Made by a program: the position numbers and the translations under genes. The notes beneath the pieces were generated by a model, which saw only the letters and a list, made by a program, of their open reading frames with translations, ran no database searches and was not told the origin of the DNA. A stretch of DNA of 64,000 nucleotides from assembly GCA_963806335.1 (NCBI GenBank), contig CAWDXO010000008.1, positions 124,001 through 188,000 on the forward strand. The letters run 5' to 3'. This DNA comes from Palsa-504 sp963806335. Lineage in GTDB: Bacteria; Actinomycetota; Actinomycetes; Streptosporangiales; Streptosporangiaceae. Each line of letters opens with the position of its first letter. Within the stretch, counting starts at the first letter, position 1. This document shows positions 7,212-14,175 of this stretch, one piece after another.

Positions 7212-7985
7212 TCAGTTGCGCATGTAGGCGCCGCCGGCCACGTTGAGGATCTCCCCGGTGACGAAGGCGGCGCGCTCGGAGGCGAGGAAGGCCACGGCCT
7301 CGGCGATGTCGGCCGGGCCCGGCAGGTCGCCGAGCGGCCCGGTGGTCCCGGGCAGCCGGGCCAGCAGCTCGGCGTTGTCCTCGGCGAACTTGGTGTCCTT
7401 GACCACGCCCATGGACAGGTAAACGGCGCGGATCCGGTGCGGGCCGCCCTCGTGCGCGAGCCCCCGGGTCAGCGCGGACAGGCCGCCCTTGGTCGCCGCG
7501 TAGGGTGCCTCGATACCGCCGCCGCCGACGTCGGGCGCGTAGCTGCCCACGTTCACGATGACGCCGCCGCCCGCCTCGCGCATCAGGGGCATCGTGCGGT
7601 GGCACAGGTACCAGGGGCCGGTGAGGTTGACTCGGACCACCCGGTCCCAGTCGGCCGGGTCGTAGCCGAAGATGCTGCCGACGACGTTCAGCGCCGCGTT
7701 GTTGACCAGGATTCGCACCGGGCCTAGCGACGCGGTGATGGCGTCCACGACGCGGTCGATCTGGTCCCGGTCGCCGGCGTCCATCGGGTAGCCGGTCACG
7801 GTGGCCGCGGGGTAGTCGGCGGCAATCGCGGCCGTTACCTTCTCGGTGCGCGCGGGGTGGATGTCGGTGACCACCACGGACGCGCCGCCCGCGGCCAGCC
7901 GCCGCGCCACCGCCTGGCCGATGCCCCGGCCGGCGGCCGCCGTCACCAGCGCGACCTGGCCGGCGAACTCCCCCTGATCAGCCAT
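7212..7985 (-). CDS. SDR-family NAD(P)-dependent oxidoreductase
   Basis: The 257-residue classical short-chain dehydrogenase has a cofactor loop TAAAGRGIG (residues 15-23), the NNAA structural motif near 95, the active-site Ser in NVGSYAPD near 147 and the YAATK Tyr/Lys pair near 163. It ends with the usual GGAYM C-terminus. Such enzymes oxidise hydroxyacyl-CoA or other secondary alcohols. Its start overlaps the end of the upstream dehydrogenase gene by 8 bases, so the two are translationally coupled. Together they could supply the first and third steps of one beta-oxidation round, an inference from order. Confidence 0.88.
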   Translation of the reverse strand: MADQGEFAGQVALVTAAAGRGIGQAVARRLAAGGASVVVTDIHPARTEKVTAAIAADYPAATVTGYPMDAGDRDQIDRVVDAITASLGPVRILVNNAALNVVGSIFGYDPADWDRVVRVNLTGPWYLCHRTMPLMREAGGGVIVNVGSYAPDVGGGGIEAPYAATKGGLSALTRGLAHEGGPHRIRAVYLSMGVVKDTKFAEDNAELLARLPGTTGPLGDLPGPADIAEAVAFLASERAAFVTGEILNVAGGAYMRN

Positions 7986-9204
7986 GTTCGCGTCGCTCCT
8001 TGGGCAGGCCGAGTACCGTCTCGGCGAGGATGTTGCGCTGTACTTCGGAGGTGCCGGCGTAGATCGTCCCCGCCCGGGCGTTCAGGAAGGCGCCGAGCCA
8101 GGAGCCGGAAGAGTTGGGCGCGCCTGGGTCATCGGTGCGCACCGCGCGCAGCGGGCCGCGGCCTTGCGGCACCAGGCCGTCCAGGCCCTGGATGTCCAGG
8201 GCGAGTTCGGTGGCGGCCACGTGGTACTCGCTCCAGTACAGTTTCGCGACCGAAGCCGCCGCGCCGAGCTCGGTTCCGCTGTGCACCTGGGTGAGGATCC
8301 GGTAGCCGAGGTAGCGCATGATCTCGACCCGGGCGTAGCACCAGGCCAGCCGCTGCCGGATGAGGGGGTCGTGATCCCGGCCGCGTTCGGCGGCCAGGGC
8401 GAGCAGCCGGTCCAGCTCGGCGCGGAACAGGATCGGGTTGGTGGCCGCCTCCTCGCCGCGTTCGTGTCCGAGCAGCGTCATGGCGACTTGCCAGCCCTCG
8501 CCCGGAGGACCGACCACCAGGTCGGCGGGGGTCCGGGCGCCGGTGAAGAACACCTCGTTGAAGTCGCTGTCCCCGGTCAACTGGCGGATCGGCCTGATCT
8601 CGATGCCGGACTGATCGAGCGGGCAGAGCAGGAACGAGATACCACGGTGGCCGCGGGCCCCTGGGTCGGTGCGGGCCAGCAGGAAGATCCAGTTGGCGCG
8701 GTGCGCCACCGAGGTCCAGGTCTTCTGCCCGTCAATGATCCATTCCCTGCCGTCCAGCATCGCCCTGGTGGCCAGCGACGCGAGGTCCGAGCCTGCGCCT
8801 GGCTCGGAGAAGCCCTGGCACCACCGGTCCGCGCCGGACAGGATGCGCGGCAGGAACCTGGCCTTCTGCTCTGCCGTGCCCCACCGCAGCAGCGTGCTGC
8901 CGAGCATCTTGATGCCGAACAGGTCGGTGTGCTCGCCGTAGGGGACGCCGGCCCTGGCCAGCTCCTCCACCAGCACCACCTGGTGCAGCCGGGACAGCCC
9001 GCGCCCGCCGTACTCCGGCGGCCAGGTGATGCCGAGCAGTCCACGGCGGTGCAGCGCCTGCCGCCACTGCGCGGCGAACCGTTCCGCGTCCTCGCGCGGC
9101 GCGATGGCGCCGATGCCCGCCCAGCCGGGCGGTAGCTCCTCGGCCAGCACCGTCCGCACCTCGGCGCGGAACGATTCCACCTCGGCGGGATAGCTGACGT
9201 CCAC
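7978..9204 (-). CDS. Acyl-CoA dehydrogenase family protein
   Basis: The 408-residue product has the motifs WCQGFSEPGAGSDLASL, DGQKTWTSVAHRANW and a C-terminal GTIYAGTSEVQRNILAETVL. The usual catalytic Glu of the IYEGT motif is replaced by Ala, as in the partner-dependent subunits of heteromeric dehydrogenases. The likely partner is the frameshifted dehydrogenase gene at 12913, which has the complementary EHPAHLYF type. I start it at GTG 9204, which follows GGGGAG by 5 bases. An ATG-like extension to 9285 would place the AT-rich promoter inside the coding region. It is divergent from the HMG-synthase-like gene. Confidence 0.87.
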   Translation of the reverse strand: MDVSYPAEVESFRAEVRTVLAEELPPGWAGIGAIAPREDAERFAAQWRQALHRRGLLGITWPPEYGGRGLSRLHQVVLVEELARAGVPYGEHTDLFGIKMLGSTLLRWGTAEQKARFLPRILSGADRWCQGFSEPGAGSDLASLATRAMLDGREWIIDGQKTWTSVAHRANWIFLLARTDPGARGHRGISFLLCPLDQSGIEIRPIRQLTGDSDFNEVFFTGARTPADLVVGPPGEGWQVAMTLLGHERGEEAATNPILFRAELDRLLALAAERGRDHDPLIRQRLAWCYARVEIMRYLGYRILTQVHSGTELGAAASVAKLYWSEYHVAATELALDIQGLDGLVPQGRGPLRAVRTDDPGAPNSSGSWLGAFLNARAGTIYAGTSEVQRNILAETVLGLPKERREHG

Positions 9205-9249
9205 ACGGGCTCCCCGGTACTGACGAGTTCGGCGGCTGGCGGGCTGGCG

Positions 9250-9285
9250 TTTAAATAGTATAACAGGTAATCTATTTTTACTCAT
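9250..9285. promoter_or_regulatory. AT-rich divergent promoter island
   Basis: The sequence ATAGTATAAC here is identical to the start of the island at 3714-3723. It gives TAGTAT rightward and TATACT leftward as candidate -10 boxes. AAATAG (9253-9258) and CTATTT (9272-9277) form an inverted repeat. The downstream half of the KstR-type box is degraded here (GTA in place of GTT). Confidence 0.4.
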
Positions 9286-9308
9286 CCCTCCAACCCTTGG
9301 GGAGTGTC

Positions 9309-10856
9309 ATGGGAGGCCTGGTTGGCTACGCCGCCTACATCCCGTACTACCGGCTCGAGCGCAGCCGGATCGCGGGAGTGCTTGGCAGCGGCGGCGGGCG
9401 CGGTACCCGTTCGGTGGCCGCGTACGACGAGGACACCACGTCGATGGCGGTCGCGGCGGGCCGGGCCGCCCTGGCCGGCCTGACCGGGGCGGGACGGCCG
9501 CCCGGGGCGGGACGGCCGCCCGGGGCGGGAGCGCCACCGGGGGCGGGAGCGCCGCCCGGACGCGAATTCGTGCGGCAGCTGTTCTTCGCCACCACCATCC
9601 CCGCCTACGCGGACAAGACCAACGCCACGGCCGTGCACGCCGCGCTGCGACTGCCCGCCGAGGCGCTCGCGGTGGACATGGCCGGGGCGGTGCGCTCGGG
9701 CGTGGGTGCGCTGGTCACCGCGGCCCAGTCACCGGTGCCGACCATGGCGCTGCTCACCGATATCCGCACCGGGCTGCCGGGCAGCGCGGACGAGCGGGAC
9801 GGCGGCGACGGCGCGGCCGCCTTCGTCTTCGGCGGGGACACCGCCGGGGACACCACCGGGGACACCACCGCGAACGCCGCCGGCGCGGGCCTGCCGGTGC
9901 TGGCCGAGATCATCGGGCAGGGCTGCGCTACCGCCGAATTCCTGGACCGCTGGCGGACACCCGGTGCGGCCGCCTCACGGGTGTGGGAGGAGCGCTTCGG
10001 CGAGCAGGTGTACGGGCCGCTGGCCGAGGCGGCGCTAGCGGACGCCCTGAAGGAGGCCGGGCTCACCGCCGGGCAGGTGGACCACCTCATCGTGGCCGGG
10101 CTGCCGGCCCGCGCGGTGAGCCGCACCGTCCGGGCCGCCGGAGTGCCGGCCGAGGCGGTCGTCGACAACCGTGTCGCTAGCATCGGCAACGCGGGCACGG
10201 CGCAGCCGGGTATCTTGCTGGCCGACGTGCTGGACCGGGCCGGCCCAGACGAGACCGTGCTGCTGATGGTGCTGGCCGACGGGGTCACGGCGCTGGCGCT
10301 GCGCACCACCGAGGCCCTGGCCAGCCACCGCCAGCCACAGCCGGTCGCCGCGCAGATCGCGGCGGGCAGCAGCGCGCTTGAGTACGCCACCTTCCTGTCC
10401 TGGCGCGGATTCCTGGACCGCGAGCCGCCCCGCCGGCCGGATCCCGACCCGGTCGCGGCACCGCCCGCGCAGCGCCGGGCGGCCTGGAAGTTCGGGCTCG
10501 TCGCGGCCAGGTGCACCCGCTGCGGCACGCGCAGCCTGCCGCCGGACCGGGTCTGCCAGCAGTGCCACGCGGTGGACGAGATGGCCGCCGAGCCGCTCGC
10601 CGACGTGCCCGCGACCGTGACCACCTACACCGTGGACCGGCTGGCCTACACGCCGAGCCCGCCCGTGCTCATGGTCGTGCTCGACTTCGACGGCGGCGGG
10701 CGGATGCGCTGCCAGCTCACCGATGCGGGCGAAGACGAGGCGCGGATCGGCCTGCGGGTCGAGATGACCTTCCGCCGGATGGTCACCGCCGCCGGAGTCC
10801 ACAACTACTTCTGGAAGGCGCGGCCGATCCGGTCCGGGCCGGGGAGGGACGAGTAA
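9309..10856 (+). CDS. HMG-CoA-synthase-like thiolase-fold protein fused to a DUF35 OB-fold
   Basis: Residues 1-350 resemble the HMG-CoA synthase/PksG branch of the thiolase superfamily (GYAAYIPYYRLERSRI at the start, YDEDTTSMAVAAGRAAL). Residues 395-515 are a DUF35 module: a zinc ribbon CTRCGTRSLPPDRVCQQC followed by an OB-fold. The nucleophilic Cys expected in the ACxSG-like segment is Val (DMAGAVRSGVGAL), so condensing activity is doubtful. DUF35 domains partner with SCPx-type thiolases in steroid side-chain retro-aldol cleavage, and exactly such a thiolase follows with a TAATG overlap. Two tandem-repeat loops (9486-9557 and 9834-9869) add Gly/Pro/Asp-rich inserts. ATG 9309 follows GGGGAG. 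Confidence 0.8.
   Translation: MGGLVGYAAYIPYYRLERSRIAGVLGSGGGRGTRSVAAYDEDTTSMAVAAGRAALAGLTGAGRPPGAGRPPGAGAPPGAGAPPGREFVRQLFFATTIPAYADKTNATAVHAALRLPAEALAVDMAGAVRSGVGALVTAAQSPVPTMALLTDIRTGLPGSADERDGGDGAAAFVFGGDTAGDTTGDTTANAAGAGLPVLAEIIGQGCATAEFLDRWRTPGAAASRVWEERFGEQVYGPLAEAALADALKEAGLTAGQVDHLIVAGLPARAVSRTVRAAGVPAEAVVDNRVASIGNAGTAQPGILLADVLDRAGPDETVLLMVLADGVTALALRTTEALASHRQPQPVAAQIAAGSSALEYATFLSWRGFLDREPPRRPDPDPVAAPPAQRRAAWKFGLVAARCTRCGTRSLPPDRVCQQCHAVDEMAAEPLADVPATVTTYTVDRLAYTPSPPVLMVVLDFDGGGRMRCQLTDAGEDEARIGLRVEMTFRRMVTAAGVHNYFWKARPIRSGPGRDE
9486..9557. repeat. Four 18-bp tandem units inside the HMG-synthase-like gene
   Basis: Units begin at 9486, 9504, 9522 and 9540. The first two are identical, and the last two differ from them at a few positions. 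They encode four six-residue repeats of the type GAGRPP/GAGAPP, a flexible surface loop. A second short array of three 12-bp units (GGGGACACCRCC) follows at 9834-9869 in the same gene. Confidence 0.9.
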
Positions 10857-12064
10857 TGGGGTCGCACGGCATCAAGGACCAGGTCGCCATCGTGGGGATG
10901 GGCTGTACCGCGTTCGGCGAGCACTGGGACTGCTCCACCGACGACCTGCTGGTGGAGTCGGCCACGGCGGCGGCGGCATCGGCGGGCATCGGCCTGGCCG
11001 ATATCGACGCCTTCTGGCTCGGCACGATGGGCTCCGGCGTATCCGGGCTTACCCTCAGCAAGCCGCTGCGGCTGCCCTACAAGCCAGTGACCAGGCTGGA
11101 GAACATGTGCGCGACCGGCTCTGAGTCACTGCGCAACGCCTGTTACGCGGTGGCCAGCGGCGCCTACGACTGCGCCATGGCGATCGGGGTCGAGAAGCTG
11201 AAGGATTCCGGGTTCTCGGGCCTGGCCGGCTCCAACGCGCCAGGCGCGGGCGACGACGGCAAGGGCGAGACGACCGCCCCGGCGAACTTCAGCCTGCTCG
11301 CCCCGGCCTACGCGCAGAAGTACGGCGTCGACGCGGCCGAGATGAAGGACGTGCTGACCAGGATCGCCTGGAAGAACCACCAGAACGGGGCGAAGAACCC
11401 GCGGGCCCAGTTTCGCAAGGAAGTGCCGAAGGAAACGATCGCCAAATCGCCGCTGGTCGCCGGGATGCTCGGCATCTTCGACTGTTCCGGGGTGTCCGAC
11501 GGCTCGGCGGCGGCCATCGTGGTCCGCGCCGAGGACGCGCTCCGCTACACCGCCAGGCCGCTATACGTGAAGGCGCTGTCGCTGGTAGCCGGCCCGGCGG
11601 ACGGCCTGTCCGGCACCGGCTACGACTTCACCACCTTCCCCGAGGTGGCGGCGTCCGCCCGGGACGCCTACGCCCAGGCGGGGATCACCGACCCGCGGGC
11701 CGAACTCGCGCTCGCCGAGGTGCACGACTGCTTCACCCCGACCGAGCTGGTGCTGATGGAGGATCTCGGGTTCGCCGAACGCGGGCAGGGCTGGAAAGAC
11801 GTGCTATCCGGCCGCTTCGATCTCGACGGCGACCTGCCGGTGAACCCCGACGGCGGGCTGAAGGCCTTCGGCCACCCGATCGGCGCGTCCGGGCTGCGGA
11901 TGATGTTCGAAGCCTGGCTGCAGCTCCGCGGCGAGGCACCGGAGCCGCGGGCGGTGCGCACGGTGGCCGAAGGGCGCTCGCTGGCGCTCACTCACAACCT
12001 CGGCGGCGGCCCGGGCGAGTGCGTGTCGTTCGTGTCCGTGGTCGGCACCGAACGGGGAGCCTGA
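10856..12064 (+). CDS. SCPx/lipid-transfer-type thiolase
   Basis: The 402-residue protein has thiolase residues in order: the nucleophile region NMCATGSESLRNACYAV near residue 82, the GHPIGASGLRMMFE histidine motif near 340, and NLGGGPGECVSFVSV at the end. This SCP2/Ltp branch includes beta-ketoacyl-CoA thiolases and the retro-aldolase Ltp2 that releases a side chain together with a DUF35 partner. The ATG overlaps the stop of the DUF35-containing gene (TAATG), supporting a physical complex. Whether it performs thiolysis or retro-aldol cleavage cannot be decided from sequence. Confidence 0.85.
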   Translation: MGSHGIKDQVAIVGMGCTAFGEHWDCSTDDLLVESATAAAASAGIGLADIDAFWLGTMGSGVSGLTLSKPLRLPYKPVTRLENMCATGSESLRNACYAVASGAYDCAMAIGVEKLKDSGFSGLAGSNAPGAGDDGKGETTAPANFSLLAPAYAQKYGVDAAEMKDVLTRIAWKNHQNGAKNPRAQFRKEVPKETIAKSPLVAGMLGIFDCSGVSDGSAAAIVVRAEDALRYTARPLYVKALSLVAGPADGLSGTGYDFTTFPEVAASARDAYAQAGITDPRAELALAEVHDCFTPTELVLMEDLGFAERGQGWKDVLSGRFDLDGDLPVNPDGGLKAFGHPIGASGLRMMFEAWLQLRGEAPEPRAVRTVAEGRSLALTHNLGGGPGECVSFVSVVGTERGA

Positions 12065-12066
12065 GG

Positions 12067-12507
12067 ATGGCCGCGCGACGCTTTCCGGTCGAGGCAGGCC
12101 ACGTGCTGGCCTTCGCCCGCGCGCTCGGCGCGGCTGACGCGGCTGACGCGGGGCTGCCGATCGCGGGCGATGTGGCGCCGCCGACCTTCACCATCGCCGG
12201 CGCGCAGTTCGACCCGGACTACCCGCTGCGGCCGCGGCCGGGCGTGCCGTGGCACGGCTCAGGCGGTGACGCCGGGCTGGTGACCGAGGGCGCCGGCGGC
12301 CTGCACGCGGAGCAGCACTTCGGCTACCACCGGCCGGTCCGGGTCGGCGACGTCCTGACCGGCGCGTCCCGGCCGGGCCAGGAGTGGGAGAAGCACGGGC
12401 GATCTGGGCGGCTGCGGTTCCGCGAGCAGATCACCGAGTTCCGCGACGAGGCGGGCGAGCTCGTGGTGACCGCCCGCAGCGTGAGCGTGCAGCGGGAGGC
12501 ACGGTGA
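12067..12507 (+). CDS. MaoC-family N-terminal-type (FAS1-like) dehydratase subunit
   Basis: The 146-residue hotdog protein begins FPVEAGHVLAFARALGA, followed by the APPTF motif and HAEQHFGYHRPVRVGD. This is the pattern of the inactive half of split MaoC hydratases. It lacks the Asp/His dyad. The next gene, overlapping by four bases, has the dyad, so the two should form a heteromeric enoyl-CoA hydratase like the ChsH1/ChsH2 pair. An internal direct repeat encodes ADAADA. ATG 12067 directly follows the thiolase stop with GAGG upstream. Confidence 0.85.
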   Translation: MAARRFPVEAGHVLAFARALGAADAADAGLPIAGDVAPPTFTIAGAQFDPDYPLRPRPGVPWHGSGGDAGLVTEGAGGLHAEQHFGYHRPVRVGDVLTGASRPGQEWEKHGRSGRLRFREQITEFRDEAGELVVTARSVSVQREAR

Positions 12508-12911
12508 CGGCCCGGCGTGAGCTGGCGGCCGGCCAGACGTTCGAGACGGTCGTCGTGGCGGACCTCAAGCGCACCCAGATCGTGCAGTACGCAGGCGCTT
12601 CCGGCGACTACAACCCGCTGCACACGGACGAGATCTACGCCACCAAGATCGCCGGATACCCGTCCGTGTTCGCGCACGGGATGCTGACCATGGGCCTGAC
12701 CGGGCAGGCGGTCGCCGGGCTAGTGGGCGCGGAGAACCTGCTGCGGTTCGGGGTGCGGTTCACGGCGCAAGTATGGCCGGGCGACACCCTGACGGTCCGC
12801 TGCTCAGTCGTCCGCGCCGGGGCGCAGGACGCGGAGCTCTCGGTGTCCACGGTGAACGCCGAGGGCACCGAAGTCATGGCCGGATACGCCCACGCCCGGC
12901 TCGTCACCTGA
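12504..12911 (+). CDS. MaoC-family enoyl-CoA hydratase, catalytic subunit
   Basis: The 135-residue hotdog protein carries the hydratase-2 motif YAGASGDYNPLHTDEIYA (catalytic Asp and His) and FAHGMLTMGLTG. It starts at GTG 12504, overlapping the stop of the preceding gene (GTGA). It adds water across the trans-2-enoyl-CoA produced by the neighbouring dehydrogenases; the substrate is unknown. The downstream dehydrogenase gene starts one base after its stop codon, so the whole run from 9309 onward behaves as one operon. Confidence 0.88.
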   Translation: MTARRELAAGQTFETVVVADLKRTQIVQYAGASGDYNPLHTDEIYATKIAGYPSVFAHGMLTMGLTGQAVAGLVGAENLLRFGVRFTAQVWPGDTLTVRCSVVRAGAQDAELSVSTVNAEGTEVMAGYAHARLVT

Positions 12912-12912
12912 C

Positions 12913-14153
12913 GTGGACTTCGCGTTCAGCCCGGAGCAGGAGGAACTGCGGCGCACGGTACGCCAGTTCCTGGACAAGACGTCGCCGGAAACAGACGTGC
13001 GCCGGCTCATGGCCGCCGAAGGTGGCTACGATACCGATACCTGGCACCGGATGGCCGAGGAGCTGGGGCTGGTCGGCCTGGCCATCCCGGAGGAGTACGG
13101 CGGAGCCGGGCCGGCTTCACCGAACTCGGCATCGTGGCCCAGGAGATGGGCCGGGCGCTGTTCTGCGGCCCCTTCCTGGGGACCGCGGTGCTGGCTACCG
13201 CGGCGCTGCTCGAATCGGCGGATGACGCCGCGCAGCGCAGCTGGCTGCCTGCCATCGCGGCCGGTGAGCTGATCGCGACGCTGGCCCTCCCGGGAACGCT
13301 GGCCCAACCGGGAACGCTGGCCCAACCGGGAACGCTGGCCCAACCGGGAACGCTGGCCCAACCGGGAACGCTGGCCCAACCGGGAACGCTGGCCCAACCG
13401 GGAACGCTGGCCCACCTGGGAACGCAGGCCGCCACGGACGCCTGGGAGGTAGCCGCGCGGCCCGCGCCGGCGCGAGAGGGCTGGGTCCTGGACGGAACCG
13501 CCGGGTTCGTCCTGGACGGTCACCTCGCCGACCTCGTCCTGGTCCCCGCCGCGACCCGGGAGGGGACGTCCCTGTTCGCGGTCCGCGGCGGCGCACCGGG
13601 GCTGGCCAGGACGGTGCTGGCGGCCTTCGACCCGACCCGCAAGCACGCCCGGCTGCGGTTCGCCGCGACCCCGGCGACCCTGATCGGCGCGGCGGGCGGC
13701 GCCGGGCCCGCCCTGGCGCACGCCTTCGACCTCGGTTGCGTGGCCCTGGCCTGCGAGCAGGTCGGCGTGGCCGAACGCGCCCTGGCGGCGGCCCGCGACT
13801 ACGCCCTGCTGCGGACGCAGTTCGGCCGCCCGGTCGGGTCCTTCCAGGCGGTCAAGCACAAGCTGGCGAACGTCCTGCTCGAGGTGGAAGCGGCCCGGTC
13901 GGCCGCGTGGTACGGGCTGTGGGCCGCGGACTTCCAGCGGGATCAGCTTCCGGTGGTGGCGAGCATCGCCCAGGCGACCTGCTCGGCGGCCGCCTATCTG
14001 GCCACCGCCGAGAACATGCAGGTCCACGGCGGCATCGGCTACACCTGGGAGCACCCCGCGCACCTGTATTTCCGCCGCGCCACGACCTCCCGGATGTGGC
14101 TAGGCGACCCGGCCGGTCATTACGAGCGGCTGCTGAGCCAGCTCAGGTACTGA
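12913..14153 (+). pseudogene. Acyl-CoA dehydrogenase gene with a single-base frameshift
   Basis: Frame one (GTG 12913 to about 13110) gives the N-terminal helical domain FSPEQEELRRTVRQFLDK and IPEEYGGAG. The homologous sequence continues one frame over from 13110 as GFTELGIVAQEMGRALFCG through to QVHGGIGYTWEHPAHLYFRR and the stop at 14153. Restoring one G in the GGG run at 13108-13110 joins them. This is either a real inactivating mutation or a base-calling error in a G run. An 18-bp repeat array lies in the middle domain. It belongs to the EHPAHLYF class and would pair with the dehydrogenase at 7978-9204. Confidence 0.75.
13281..13424. repeat. Eight 18-bp tandem repeats within the dehydrogenase gene
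   Basis: Units start every 18 bases from 13281. Six central copies (13299-13406) of CTGGCCCAACCGGGAACG are identical, with one variant at each end. They encode LAQPGT repeats inserted in the beta domain directly after IATLAL, where the paralogue at 3770 has only a short loop. The period is a multiple of three, so copy-number change keeps the frame. Confidence 0.95.
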
Positions 14154-14175
14154 GCCGAACGGAGAGCCGGAGCCG

